A stretch of 64,000 nucleotides of DNA from JBOGNO01 sp050747245 (GCA_050747245.1 JBOGNO010000012.1:62001-126000), one strand, 5' to 3'; numbered from the stretch's first letter, positions 26,401-35,205 are shown. Numbers and translations: made by a program. Notes: generated by a model from the sequence alone, not told the origin.

Positions 26401-29400
26401 ATCGATGAAGCGCCCGCTGGCGGCCACGCCGTTTTTCACGTCGCCGAGGGCAAGAGCCAGTATCACGCCGCTGGCGCCGGCCGAGCCGCTGACGCAAGGA
26501 CCAATTGACGTGCTCCTCAACAATGCGCGATTGTCCGCGCCCACGGAGTAAGTGCCTGCAACGTTGCACTGGGTCGCCGGATTGCCGCCCTCGCTGTTCT
26601 GGTCGAAGATTCCCGTGAAATTTCCTAGGCCGTCAAAATTTACACTCCCCTCATCATCCTCAATGGACGTGCTCGGGTCATTTGTCCCTCGGCGGAGAAA
26701 TCCATACCGCCCGTTCAGCAGCGCCAATTGCGCCGCAGTGCTGGCCGTCACAGGATTGATGGTGATCGAAAAGTTGCCGGTCGTCGTGTTGTTCGCGGAA
26801 TCGGTGGCCTTCACCGTGAAATTGCTCGTTCCGGCGGTTGTCGGCGTGCCGTTGATGAGGCCTGTGGAGGTGTTGAGCGAAAGTCCGGCGGGCGGCGTTC
26901 CTAGAGTCAGCGCGAACGTCACCGAGCCCTGATTGCCCGTCACCTGAAGCATCTGGCCATACGGCAGGTTCACAATGCCGCTCGAAAGCGTAGTCGTCGT
27001 GAAGCTGAGCGTGGACTGATTGCCCTGCAGCGTAATCTGATGCGGGCTGCCGGGGGCCGTATCGAAAACTTGCAGAATCGCCGTCCGCGGACCCGCCGCC
27101 GTGGGCGCAAATCTCATTCCAATGTTGCAGCTCCCCTCTCCATCCAGCCCCGTGAAAAACGCTTGAGTGCAAGTCGAGTTTGTAAAATCCACCAGGAAAT
27201 CACCCGGATTTGCCCCGGCGATGAAGACGCCAAGATTCCTGTCCAGTTGCGTTCCCGTATTGCTGAAGAACGCAAATTGTAGAGCACTGGTGTTTCCGAC
27301 CGAAGTATTCGGGAACGTCAGTGTCGGCGATGGCTCAAGGTCCACCGTCGTGGCTGGTATGCCCGTCCCAAACAAGTTTATGACTTGCGGAACGCCCGTT
27401 GCTCCCGGCGTTGAGCTTTGGATTGTGACAAAGGCCGTACGCGGCCCGGTCGCCGTTGGTAGAAAAACGACGGTGGGAAAACAATTTTGCGTCGGCGTAA
27501 TCACGCCGTTGCACGAAGGGTCGTCTGTCACCACATAGTCGCCCGGAGCGCTGCCCCCCGGAACGAGCGTGTAACTAAGGTTTACGTTTCCTATATTCGT
27601 GAGGAAAATCCCTTTTGCGAAAGTGGACGTTCCCACGGTCTGACGGCCGAAAGAAAGATTCGTGCCGAAAATCGGGGCGAGCGTCGCGTTGGCGTTCAAT
27701 CCGAAACCATTCAGGAACGCGAATTGCGGCGATGCGGGATCCGAGTCCATGACGACAAGTGCTGCACTCTGGAACCCCGTGGTGAGCGGAGTAAACGTGA
27801 TGCTGATCTGGCAATTTAGCCCGGGTCCGAGCGAAGCGCCACAAGTCGACATCGAGATGGCGAAACCTGGGGAGCCGCTGACGAATGCGTTGATGTTTGT
27901 GAGCGTTACTGAATTACTGGTGTTCGCGAGTGTGACGATCTGTGCCGCACTCGTAATATTGATGACCTGGTTCCCGAAACTGAGCGTCGGCGGATTCGTG
28001 GGCGGGCTTGTGCTCAGTACGGCGATAGGTGGCGTTCCCGTCCCGCTGACGTTGTCCGTCGCCGGGTCGGGAGTGATTGTCCCGAACACTTGCAATGTCG
28101 CCGAGCTGGGTCCCGCGGCCTGGGGGTGGAAGGAAATTCCCACTGCGCAATTTGCTCCGATATTTAGCGTTTGACTGGGTAACGTGAAACAGTTTGTGCC
28201 GGAGGAAGGTGACTGGGCCGAATAGTCCCCCGGATTCGTCCCGCCGAAAGAGAAGCCTTGCAGTTGCACGGCTACAGTTCCTGTATTTGTCACCGTCACA
28301 TTCTGAAAGACCGCGCTCGTCGTCCCCACTTCCGTAGCTGGGAATGCCGGCACCGGGCTGGGAGCGAGTGAAATCGTGCCCAGCGTCGGCGGAGGTGGCG
28401 CGGCTGTCGCGTTGCCGGTGAGCGAAATGTTCTGTATGCCCGCCGAATCATTGATAACCACTGAAGCCGTGCGCGTGCCCGCGGCGCCTGCCGTCGGTTT
28501 GAAAGTGACGATGTGCTGGCAAGTCACGTTGGGCTGCATCGTCGGCCCGCAGGAATGCACAAGCGTGAAATCGCTCGCATTGGGTCCCGTGAGCGATACG
28601 CTGTTCACCGTTAGTACATTCGTCCCGTTCTGCAGCGTCGCCGTCTGCGAACTCGACGAGCTTCCGATCTGTACACTCTCCAGGTTCAATGAAGCCGGAT
28701 AAACGGAAGCGCCCGCGGAGCTCGTCGGCGAAATCTTGGAGACAAACGCGTTGGCATTGCTCACCGGGAATGTACTTCCCAGGCTTGCCTGCTTTGGATT
28801 AACGGTCGGAAAGTCGAGTTGCTGACATACCGTACCGGCAACGTAAATATTGTTAGTCGGGTCGATGGCAAGGGCTTGAACTTGGGTGCCAGAGCAGAAC
28901 CCGGTGCTCCCGCCGAGATATGTGGAAAACGCAAAATCCGAGCCGTTATTAAGGAATTCCGTTATGAATCCCATCCCCGCGAATGAATTGGTCACTGGGG
29001 CCGTCTGCAGGGGGTCCCGCGTGGGCAAATCTCCTGCAAACACTTGCCCGCCCACGAAGATGTTCTTCGAAGAGTCGAGCGCGATGCTTGAGCCTAACGT
29101 ACCGCCAATGCTGCTCCCCCAGTAAGTCGCGAATGCTAGCGAGGCCCCGTTCGGCGCGATTTTCGCTAAGAATGCGTCGAATCCATCCGGCGCCTGAAGA
29201 GAGGGAGTGCCCAGATTTTGCGGAAAATCCAATGATTGCGTAAATCCGGTTACGTAGGCAGTTCCGTTCGAATCTACAGCGATTCCATTACCAAGGTCTG
29301 ACGCGCTGCCGCCTAGATATGTGGAATAGACCAGAGAAGATTGGGGAGAAGGTGTCGTCGTAAAGCTCACCTCGGCCACGAAAGCGTCGTCAGACCCGCC

Positions 29401-31056
29401 ACCGAATGTGCCCTGAATCGGATTCTTGAGATTAAATACAGTTGAGTTTGTGTCTCCTGTTACGTACGCATTTCCTGACGGATCGACCGCGATCGCGTTG
29501 CCGAAATCAGAAAGGTTTCCCCCAAGGAAACTCGAATAAATGATCGCCGAGCCATCTCCTTTGATTTTCGTTACGAACGCATTGGAACTGCCATTCAGGG
29601 TGGCCTGGAATGCCGCCACATTGGGGAAGTTCGTGGAATTAGTCGTTCCCACTAGGTAGGCGTCCCCAATGTTGTCCACGGCTACGCCATTTGCCGTGTC
29701 GCTGCCATTGCCTCCCAGGTATGTCGAAAATAAAAGCGTCGAGCCATCCGCCTTGATTTTGGTGAGGAACCCCGCAGAAAACCCGTTCAGCGTTTGTTGT
29801 CCCGCGAGAGGATTCAGCGTTGGAAAGTTTGTCGATTGGGTGAATCCTGTGACCAAAATATCGCCGGTTGTCGTATTCAGGGCGACAGCGTTTCCCTGGT
29901 CGGTCCCGGAGCCTCCTAAAAATGTCGAAAAAATGAAGGCGGACCCTGCTGCGTTATATTTCGTCACGAACGCATCCTGACCCCCTCCGATGGTTGAGTT
30001 CGCGTGCAGTACCGGCGTGCTCCCCTGCGGGAAATCCGCCGAATTCGTGAACCCCGTGACGGTAGCTTGCCCAAGACTGTCGACCGCAATGCCCTGGCCC
30101 GCATCGCCGATGGCGTTGCTTCCACCCAGATAAGTTGAAAAGACCAGCGTGGGATCGATGATGAGCGGCTGCTTCTTGTCGTAGGCCCCGACCGAAAACG
30201 CTACGCCATCTTTTCCGCGCAATAAATAGTTGCCCGCAATTTCGCGCCGCGCGCCCGCGATCTCCTGATACACGATGGGTTTGTGCAAGCACACTGCCCC
30301 TGCGCTCGTTTCCAGCACGACATCGCCCGCTTCATCTATGTGTATTTTCTCCGCGCCCTTCACGCGCCAGGCAATCGCGCGCGGGTCTGCTCCGGGCGCG
30401 ACAACAAAATCCGTTTCCAACATTCCCGGATTGCCGTAGTACGCGATATCAATGTCCGGGTACGCGTTGCGATAAATCACTTTGCGGTAGTTTGGAATTC
30501 CTGTATGCCACTTCGCCGGCTCATTCCCGATAAAATAATTCGTGATCCCTTCGAGTTTTTCCGCTCCCGTTATCTGCGTATTCTGCGACGCGCCTGCAAG
30601 CTGCAATTTAAGAACTGCCTGCGACCATTTCGGTGCCTCATTTTTCGCGGGAAATAAATTTGCTCCCAGTTTCGCGTCTGACTCCTCCTTCGAATTTGCA
30701 GGTGCATATCGCAGTGACATCACTGATTCGCCGGGCGTTAGAAAAAGCGTGTAGCCCTTGCCCCGCGCAAGATATTTCACGCGTGAGTCGGACTGGCCGC
30801 GGTTCTCTTCGAATGCGAGCGGAAGATCTCCAAACGCCCCGCTTGGCTTTGGCGCCGGCGCTGCGGCAGCGTCCTTTCGCGTGGAGGCTCGCAAAGTTGG
30901 TCCAGCACCCTTGGTCGGAAGCAGTCTCGCCACGGTCTGAAACCCGTCGCGGGCCGAGGCTTCGTTTTGCCGCGCGACTGCCGAGACCCGCAGGAGACAA
31001 GCAGCGGCAACTACGGAGAAGAGTATTGAAAGCATCCAAGTTCTTGAGAATTTCAT
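23404..31056 (-). CDS. Giant secreted SBBP / choice-of-anchor / Ig-like surface protein
   Basis: A 2,550-residue exported protein. It has a signal peptide (MKFSRTWMLSILFSVVAAA), then a DUF7948-like domain starting LPLAFEENRGQ (about 30800-30150). SBBP propeller repeats of the form FSTYLGG...GIAVDS follow (30150-28700), then choice-of-anchor D/ASH-like modules (28690-27000) and a putative-Ig domain (27000-26750). An acidobacterial repeat with FDGLGNFTG lies at 26700-25300, followed by more ASH modules. The C-terminal Ig-like domain is split by two hydrophobic segments ending in GAGCGS (Cys codon 23521-23523). The ATG at 31056 is fixed by GGGAGGAAGC just upstream and by the signal peptide; the open frame runs 288 bases further without support. 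It has its own promoter at 31130-31158. It is probably a cell-surface adhesion or binding protein; the ligand is unknown. Confidence 0.85.
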   Translation of the reverse strand: MKFSRTWMLSILFSVVAAACLLRVSAVARQNEASARDGFQTVARLLPTKGAGPTLRASTRKDAAAAPAPKPSGAFGDLPLAFEENRGQSDSRVKYLARGKGYTLFLTPGESVMSLRYAPANSKEESDAKLGANLFPAKNEAPKWSQAVLKLQLAGASQNTQITGAEKLEGITNYFIGNEPAKWHTGIPNYRKVIYRNAYPDIDIAYYGNPGMLETDFVVAPGADPRAIAWRVKGAEKIHIDEAGDVVLETSAGAVCLHKPIVYQEIAGARREIAGNYLLRGKDGVAFSVGAYDKKQPLIIDPTLVFSTYLGGSNAIGDAGQGIAVDSLGQATVTGFTNSADFPQGSTPVLHANSTIGGGQDAFVTKYNAAGSAFIFSTFLGGSGTDQGNAVALNTTTGDILVTGFTQSTNFPTLNPLAGQQTLNGFSAGFLTKIKADGSTLLFSTYLGGNGSDTANGVAVDNIGDAYLVGTTNSTNFPNVAAFQATLNGSSNAFVTKIKGDGSAIIYSSFLGGNLSDFGNAIAVDPSGNAYVTGDTNSTVFNLKNPIQGTFGGGSDDAFVAEVSFTTTPSPQSSLVYSTYLGGSASDLGNGIAVDSNGTAYVTGFTQSLDFPQNLGTPSLQAPDGFDAFLAKIAPNGASLAFATYWGSSIGGTLGSSIALDSSKNIFVGGQVFAGDLPTRDPLQTAPVTNSFAGMGFITEFLNNGSDFAFSTYLGGSTGFCSGTQVQALAIDPTNNIYVAGTVCQQLDFPTVNPKQASLGSTFPVSNANAFVSKISPTSSAGASVYPASLNLESVQIGSSSSSQTATLQNGTNVLTVNSVSLTGPNASDFTLVHSCGPTMQPNVTCQHIVTFKPTAGAAGTRTASVVINDSAGIQNISLTGNATAAPPPPTLGTISLAPSPVPAFPATEVGTTSAVFQNVTVTNTGTVAVQLQGFSFGGTNPGDYSAQSPSSGTNCFTLPSQTLNIGANCAVGISFHPQAAGPSSATLQVFGTITPDPATDNVSGTGTPPIAVLSTSPPTNPPTLSFGNQVINITSAAQIVTLANTSNSVTLTNINAFVSGSPGFAISMSTCGASLGPGLNCQISITFTPLTTGFQSAALVVMDSDPASPQFAFLNGFGLNANATLAPIFGTNLSFGRQTVGTSTFAKGIFLTNIGNVNLSYTLVPGGSAPGDYVVTDDPSCNGVITPTQNCFPTVVFLPTATGPRTAFVTIQSSTPGATGVPQVINLFGTGIPATTVDLEPSPTLTFPNTSVGNTSALQFAFFSNTGTQLDRNLGVFIAGANPGDFLVDFTNSTCTQAFFTGLDGEGSCNIGMRFAPTAAGPRTAILQVFDTAPGSPHQITLQGNQSTLSFTTTTLSSGIVNLPYGQMLQVTGNQGSVTFALTLGTPPAGLSLNTSTGLINGTPTTAGTSNFTVKATDSANNTTTGNFSITINPVTASTAAQLALLNGRYGFLRRGTNDPSTSIEDDEGSVNFDGLGNFTGIFDQNSEGGNPATQCNVAGTYSVGADNRALLRSTSIGPCVSGSAGASGVILALALGDVKNGVAASGRFIDFDDNGLPGSGGLGAGFLERQNPAAFTSASLPGTYVLGLTGQDTVLGRTVELALTTINNSLMIPSGGGSFDLNDNGTLISGTVTGSFTAPDANGHTVLTATVNGNMMSIDSMYIVSANEVIIMTLDPTASRILLAGQGFRQFNPNSFGLSSLTGPDIVSVAGPSASGTSALIGVATANVVGGVGHISVTSDKNEGGTVTLGQVQSGTYTMASIGRAVFTGLGSQNQIAYFIRPDRALLIGEDPSDPPFGEIAPQIGGPFSASPFINNFFFGQRELVPNGQEDLSGVAVLAPSNNLNATFDNSHSGGSLTLGGSIGISYTVDATGHFVGSDTNGGHESGYAISPFEAAFFETSNSSGPSVHPALTIAESIPLPPGVPSPATPAVNFATPVAIGSSALSSPLTITNAGVGPLQFATLINAADFSASGSCVTGLPSVVVVLDPGQTCQVTITFAPTASTPTNTLLNEMITVTTDPSTNLVITATGTALPAPAPGIQFTPGNSLAFNNQAVGTTSAQQTITVTNNGNLPLNIATVAPGGANPGDFTIVPGANTCANGTVLQPNANCLLPVTFAPTAGGARSATVTFTDNAPSANSQQVVTLTGTGLAAGIQFTPGSSLNFNSVLVGTTSGQQTITVTNNGTNTLTISNFAETGNAADFPVAQGAGDCTTGTVLLPNANCAVVVQFSPQAPGNRNATVTLTDNAPTPGSMQTLTFTGTGTAPAISPSVNSINFGGVAPTTTSPATTVTVTNSGTAPLHINNISITGTDHTDFNLVPGSTCLGTAPIAPNGTCTVGVTFTPPTANSFNAALTIMSDAFNAPTESIPLAGSGALLQITPAPGTSTTVTVSPGGTAVFPLVMNTNGFTGTVTLGCTSSQPTITCSVAPPTVQVTPNQPVQTAISVNTFCAWTAPPGTLPSWPGNGPLWPIMVTLAGLSVLVIALAAKRERRLGFALAMVALVAMMGAGCGSLAKGPAGRTPPGTYTITITATAQGITQSLQLTLNVL

Positions 31057-31129
31057 GCTTCCTCCCAACCAGACAGCCTTGCTTGGCAAACTTGAGCAAA
31101 CCACCTGAAGCAACTCGCGCGGTTTGGAA

Positions 31130-31158
31130 ATTGTGGGGCGCAAGCGTTGCGATGTCAA
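31130..31158 (-). promoter_or_regulatory. Sigma70-type promoter of the giant surface protein
   Basis: On the - strand a perfect TTGACA (31158-31153), a 17-base spacer and CACAAT (31135-31130). Transcription would begin near 31123, leaving a leader of about 66 bases with the GGGAGGA ribosome site. The remainder of the 31057-31365 gap shows no other feature. Confidence 0.65.
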
Positions 31159-31365
31159 GAGTTTGAATCGTCCGGACCCAAAAAATCGGAAGCCAAGTTG
31201 GCCATCCAGTACTGGCCTGAGAATACTAGCCACGGGATGACGCGGCGATTGGATTGCAATCATCCTCGCGAATATCTCAACTGCCTTTTGCGCTTCTGGT
31301 TCTGATCCGGCGGCGTTAATTCGCGACGCCGATTGGTCTTGCACATTTTATCCATCGCCGCTCGC

Positions 31366-32271
31366 TCAATGCGCGGTCGTCAATCCAAACGCGCGGGAAT
31401 GAAATGCGAGCGAGGCCGGCAGATGCGACGCAAAATAAATCCAATCGTGCTTTCCGGGGTAGATGTGAAACTCGTGCGGGATTTTTCGCGCGGTCAGCAG
31501 CTTGTCCAGCGCTTTCGCTCCGGCATCGAATCCGTAGTCATCCTCCGATCCGCAATCAAAATAAATTTGCAGCTCGCCCGGACGCAGCCGCGTGCGCGCC
31601 AGCGTGAAGGGGCTGTTGCGGGCCCAGAACGCCGCATCAGGAGGCAATCCAAACACACGTCCCAGAAATCGCAGTTGCATCGAGGCGGCCTGATCTGATA
31701 CCGCACTCACCGGAGGTTTTTCCATCAGCGAAGCGCTGTGTGCGCTCACGGCGCCGAAACGATCCGGATATTTGAACGCAAAATGCAAAGCTCCGTAGCC
31801 GCCCATGGAAATCCCGCTGATTCCGCGGTTCATTCTTCCCGGCAGAATGCGGTAACGCTTTTCGATGAACGGAAGAAATTCCCGCATGAAAAAATCTTCG
31901 TAGCGCGTCCTGCCGTCGTGCGAATCGACGTAGAAACTGCTGTCCGCGTCCGGCGTCACGATCACGAATTCGCCGATGGTGTGTTTTTCCCAGAGATCCT
32001 CGATGACGTTGAAGGCCCCGGAGCGCACTAGGCTCTGCTCGTTGTCGCCGATGCCGTGCAGATCGTAGAGCACGGGAAAGCGCTGCGTTTTATCCGCGTC
32101 GTAGCCGGGTGGCAAGAGCGCGCAAAATTTCACGTCGCGCGCGAGAAACGCGCTGCGCATGGCCAGACATTCCGCGCGTCCGGTGGCCTGCGCGGCGGCT
32201 ATTGAAGGCGCAATCAGTTGCAAAAATAAACCGATGAAGGCGGCCGCCGCGGCGCGGCGGAAATTATTCAT
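31366..32271 (-). CDS. Secreted esterase (alpha/beta hydrolase, esterase D/feruloyl-esterase-like)
   Basis: A 301-residue protein with a signal peptide (residues 1-28, ending in APSIAAAQA), so it acts outside the cytoplasm. The fold shows LYDLHGIGDNE near the oxyanion strand, the nucleophile elbow GISMGG with Ser155, a probable Asp in FDCGSEDDYG and the catalytic His in GKHDWIYF. It resembles the putative-esterase family that includes S-formylglutathione hydrolase, feruloyl esterases and mycolyltransferases. The substrate is likely a carboxylic ester, unspecified. Its ATG overlaps the stop of the ABC permease gene by eight bases (ATGAATAA), so translation is coupled to an exporter, an uncommon pairing. 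Confidence 0.85.
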   Translation of the reverse strand: MNNFRRAAAAAFIGLFLQLIAPSIAAAQATGRAECLAMRSAFLARDVKFCALLPPGYDADKTQRFPVLYDLHGIGDNEQSLVRSGAFNVIEDLWEKHTIGEFVIVTPDADSSFYVDSHDGRTRYEDFFMREFLPFIEKRYRILPGRMNRGISGISMGGYGALHFAFKYPDRFGAVSAHSASLMEKPPVSAVSDQAASMQLRFLGRVFGLPPDAAFWARNSPFTLARTRLRPGELQIYFDCGSEDDYGFDAGAKALDKLLTARKIPHEFHIYPGKHDWIYFASHLPASLAFHSRAFGLTTAH

Positions 32272-33655
32272 ACCGCAGCGCCTCGACCGGATTGAGGCGC
32301 GCGGCCCGCGCCGCCGGATAGAGTCCCGCGGCGAGACTCACGACGACGGAAAAAGCGATGGCGCCGGCCGCGAGCCACCACGGTACGGCGGAAACCTGGA
32401 CACTAGGCAGATTTTGCTGGTGCAGATAAAAATTCGTGCCCCCGGTGAGTGCGCGGCCGATCAGCCATCCGAGTCCTACGCCGAGAATGCCCCCGAAAAT
32501 TCCCATCGCGCCGGCTTCGGCGAAAAAGAGGCGGCGCACGTCACGGTCCGCGGCGCCGAGAGCTTTCAAAACGCCGATTTCACGCCGCCTTTCGAGAATG
32601 GCCATCACCAGGGTGTTGATGATTCCGAGAGAAGCGACGGCCAGAGCGAGGCTGCCGAAAATACCAAGCAATAAATCGAGCACGGTAAAAAAAGTTCGCA
32701 ATCCGCGAGCGGCGTCGAGCAGGGAGAAGGCCGCGAAGCCCATGTTTTTCACAGCGTCCTCGACGGCCTGCACGTCCTTGGGGCTCTTCACGCGCACCGT
32801 CAGATTGCCGTAGCCGGGATTCTTGGACCGGCCGTTCACTATGTCGCGCAGGTCGCTCGCCTGCGCGGTGCGCAATTGTTCGGCAAGCGCGAGTGGGATC
32901 ATCAAGCGGCCTCCGCCGAATCCTCCTCCGCCCACGCCGGGATCCGTTTCGATAATGCCGACGATGCGCAGCGTTTTTTCCTTTGGGACGATGGAGAATC
33001 CGGCGCCCGTGTTCGCAGCCTGGCCGCCAGAAGTTTTCGCGTCGGCGGACCCGGATTTTGCTCCATTCGATTGCGAATCCGGAGGCAGCGCCTGGCGCTC
33101 CGCGTATCGCAGCACAACTTTTTTTCCAATCAGCGTTGGCGGCTTATCGGAAAGCTCCTTGGCAAATTCGATTTGGAGAATTGCTTCATCGGCCTCGGGC
33201 CCGGAGAAAAAATTTCCGGTCATGCCGTCAAACGCGCCGCTGGCTTTCTGCGATTCAGGCACGCCGGAGACCATGGTGGCATACGGCGCATCGTTGTAGC
33301 GGATTTCGCTGAGAAAGCGGATTTGCGGATAGACCTCGGTGACGTTGGCAAGCCGGGAGATTTCCTGGCGCGCGTCTTCGTCGAGCGGGCGGGGCTCCTC
33401 GGGCGGCGCGGCGGGGTTCGCATTCATCGCGCGGCCGAAGCCGCGGAAATTAATTTTCGGCGCGACGAACACGGCGTCGAACAATCCGGATTTTTCGAGG
33501 CGCGCCGAAGCGAGCTGCTGCAATCCGACTCCGAGAGAGAGCATGGCCACGAGCGAGGCGACGCCCACAGCGATTCCCAGAGTGGTGAGCGAATTGCGGA
33601 GCACGGCCTCGCGTAAATTCCGCGCCGCGAGTTCCGCGAGATCTCCAGCCTTCAC
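32264..33655 (-). CDS. ABC transporter permease, MacB/FtsX type
   Basis: A 463-residue inner-membrane protein. An N-terminal membrane helix (TTLGIAVGVASLVAMLSLGVG) is followed by a large periplasmic MacB-like domain with Pro/Ala- and Gly-rich insertions (about residues 200-260). Three C-terminal helices of the FtsX domain contain LGIINTLVMAILERRREIGVLKALGAA and end with ARAARLNPVEALRYE, the standard end of this family. It works with the ATPase encoded just upstream, whose stop overlaps this GTG start by four bases (GTGA). Such pairs act as mechanotransmission systems for lipoproteins, peptides or drugs; the substrate is unknown. The secreted esterase gene overlaps its 3' end. Confidence 0.92.
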   Translation of the reverse strand: MKAGDLAELAARNLREAVLRNSLTTLGIAVGVASLVAMLSLGVGLQQLASARLEKSGLFDAVFVAPKINFRGFGRAMNANPAAPPEEPRPLDEDARQEISRLANVTEVYPQIRFLSEIRYNDAPYATMVSGVPESQKASGAFDGMTGNFFSGPEADEAILQIEFAKELSDKPPTLIGKKVVLRYAERQALPPDSQSNGAKSGSADAKTSGGQAANTGAGFSIVPKEKTLRIVGIIETDPGVGGGGFGGGRLMIPLALAEQLRTAQASDLRDIVNGRSKNPGYGNLTVRVKSPKDVQAVEDAVKNMGFAAFSLLDAARGLRTFFTVLDLLLGIFGSLALAVASLGIINTLVMAILERRREIGVLKALGAADRDVRRLFFAEAGAMGIFGGILGVGLGWLIGRALTGGTNFYLHQQNLPSVQVSAVPWWLAAGAIAFSVVVSLAAGLYPAARAARLNPVEALRYE

Positions 33656-34362
33656 GATTTTCCTCCGTTGCTCACGAGGCGCCCGTCGGAGAGCGTGACG
33701 ATGCGGTGCGCAAAGCGTTCCGCGAGCCCGCGCTCGTGCGTGACCAGCACGACGGTCATTCCGGATTCGTTGATTTCGCGGAAGAGAAGCATGATCTGCT
33801 CGCCGTTCACGCTATCGAGATTGCCGGTGGGCTCGTCGGCGAGCAAAATCGCGGGGCGATTGACGAGGGCGCGGGCCAGGGAGGCGCGTTGCTGTTCGCC
33901 GCCGGAAAGTTCGGTGGGGCGGTGGCGCTGGCGCGCTTCGAGGCGGACGCGCGCGAGAGATTCTTTGACGCGCGCGGCGCGCTCCGTGCGTGGGATCTCC
34001 GCCAAGCGCAGCGGCAGCTCAACATTTTCCTGAAGGGTCATGCGCGGCAATAGATTGAACGCTTGAAAGACCATCCCCACAGTCTGGCAGCGGTGGCGGG
34101 CGAGATCGTCGGAGCTCATCTCCGCGAGATTTTTGCCGAGGGCGAAAATTTTTCCGGAGGTTGGACGGTCGAGGCCGGCAACAAGATTGAGCAACGTAGA
34201 TTTTCCGGAGCCGGAGCTGCCGAGCAAGGCGACGAATTCTCCCGCGCGGATTTCAAGCGAGACATCATCCACCGCGCGGATCAACTCCTCGCCCATTTTG
34301 TATTGGCGAGAAACGCCTTCGGTGCGAATCGCGGTACCGTTTTTGTCAGTAGCTATGTTCAT
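33652..34362 (-). CDS. ABC transporter ATPase, LolD/MacB type
   Basis: A 236-residue ATP-binding subunit. Walker A is GSSGSGKST, the Q-loop VFQAFNLLPRMT, the signature LSGGEQQR, Walker B ILLADEPTGNLD, and the H-loop VLVTHERG. EELIRAVDDVSLEI and the TLLNLVAGLDRPTSG region place it in the LolD/MacB-associated branch that partners FtsX-like permeases. The ATG at 34362 follows an 840-base region without genes that holds a promoter and hairpins. It is the first gene of the ATPase-permease-esterase operon, and its TGA overlaps the permease GTG by four bases. Confidence 0.94.
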   Translation of the reverse strand: MNIATDKNGTAIRTEGVSRQYKMGEELIRAVDDVSLEIRAGEFVALLGSSGSGKSTLLNLVAGLDRPTSGKIFALGKNLAEMSSDDLARHRCQTVGMVFQAFNLLPRMTLQENVELPLRLAEIPRTERAARVKESLARVRLEARQRHRPTELSGGEQQRASLARALVNRPAILLADEPTGNLDSVNGEQIMLLFREINESGMTVVLVTHERGLAERFAHRIVTLSDGRLVSNGGKS

Positions 34363-34520
34363 CGCTCCCTGAGTTCATTGAGTTTTCGTCTCTGCCCCTC
34401 GATGGTACTACGTACGGCGGCGGAGTTGCGTTGCATCGAGGGGGGGCAGTTGGGGGTACTGGCACTCGTTCGGAAAATGACGTCCCGATAGACGGCATCG
34501 GGATGCAAAAAGCGCATTTT

Positions 34521-34602
34521 TGTAGCGATTGATTTTTTGGATGTTGTTGATTTGTGGTGAGTTAACATTGCAATCAATAATTTGGTGTAGCGATTGATTT
34601 TT
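34521..34602. repeat. 17-bp direct repeat pair
   Basis: TGTAGCGATTGATTTTT occurs at 34521-34537 and again at 34586-34602, 65 bases apart start to start. Between them the string CAATCAAT is complementary to the core of the repeat. Confidence 0.7.
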
Positions 34603-34735
34603 GCCACTTGGAGGCGGGGAATTGGCCGCGGAGATTACGGAGACGCGGAGATTTGCGGGCTGCTCCCGGGAGGACAGCATTCGCGCTGAGGTTTCGTCGC
34701 GGCGGCTCGAAGGATTGGAATTCTCAAATGGCATT

Positions 34736-34816
34736 TGTGTCTCGATTAGGATTTGGCTTCATCCTTTGTTTTCAATGACTTAAGTCGAGTCTTGTTTCTG
34801 GGTGTGTCTCGATTAG
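34736..34816. repeat. 14-bp direct repeat pair
   Basis: TGTGTCTCGATTAG occurs at 34736-34749 and 34803-34816, 67 bases apart, nearly the same period as the neighbouring 17-bp pair. Confidence 0.65.
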
Positions 34817-34845
34817 AAGTGACCTCCGGGGCATGATAACAGAAG

Positions 34846-34865
34846 GGCGGGGAAGTTTCCCCGCC
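34846..34865. other. GC-rich hairpin in the ABC-operon leader
   Basis: GGCGGGG and CCCCGCC flank AAGTTT to form a perfect 7-bp stem, extendable by A-T pairs. On the - strand it begins about 20 bases after the predicted transcription start and is followed by CTTCTGTT, so it could be a weak attenuator. No strong U tract is present. Confidence 0.35.
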
Positions 34866-34893
34866 GCGGCCAATTGCCCTAATTTGGTGGCTA

Positions 34894-34922
34894 ATTGTAG
34901 CACATGTGTGATGGCAAGTAAA
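34894..34922 (-). promoter_or_regulatory. Promoter upstream of the ABC-esterase operon
   Basis: On the - strand: TTTACT (34922-34917), a 17-base spacer ending in TGC, and TACAAT (34899-34894). This is an extended -10 promoter with 5/6 match in the -10. It would give a leader of about 520 bases before the ABC ATPase, or drive a short RNA. Confidence 0.5.
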
Positions 34923-35205
34923 GTACCAAAACTAGTAAGGGTGACTGTCCCTTAGAGTCAATTAAAGTGGTAAAATACGGAACTAGAGGAGAGCAAACGC
35001 CTTACCGAAAGAAGGGTGACAGAACTATTCAAGCTCCTTACTGGCCGTCTGGCGATTTCCGGTGCGAGGCTCATGACTCTTTTTTCTAATCTCACAGCTT
35101 GAGGATTGGTTCGAGAATGATGCGAGACGCTTCTGGCCGGACCGGGGTTTTTTGTGCCAGCGGGAGTGTGCCAATGGGTCCGGGCGCACCAGGGAGCCGT
35201 AGCTG

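Larger units (their letters stand above)
34363..35205. other. Gene-free, AT-richer region with hairpins and short repeats
   Basis: No reading frame here has coding character. Contents: a 7-bp stem TCCCGAT/ATCGGGA at 34483-34503, two pairs of short direct repeats (listed separately), and a GC hairpin at 34846-34865. There is a - strand promoter at 34894-34922 and a GGGTGACTGTCCC string near 34940 with a similar AGGGTGACAG near 35015. The region probably acts as the leader of the ABC operon on the - strand and the upstream region of the 35206 gene on the + strand; it may also be the decayed remains of a small mobile element. Confidence 0.5.

Noticed and set aside
34408..34734. A 108-codon frame in the intergenic region
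   Set aside because: No ribosome site, biased Ser/Asn composition and overlap with hairpins and direct repeats.
34521..34816. Direct repeats considered as a CRISPR array
   Set aside because: Only two copies each of two different short repeats, T-rich, no regular spacer array and no cas genes.
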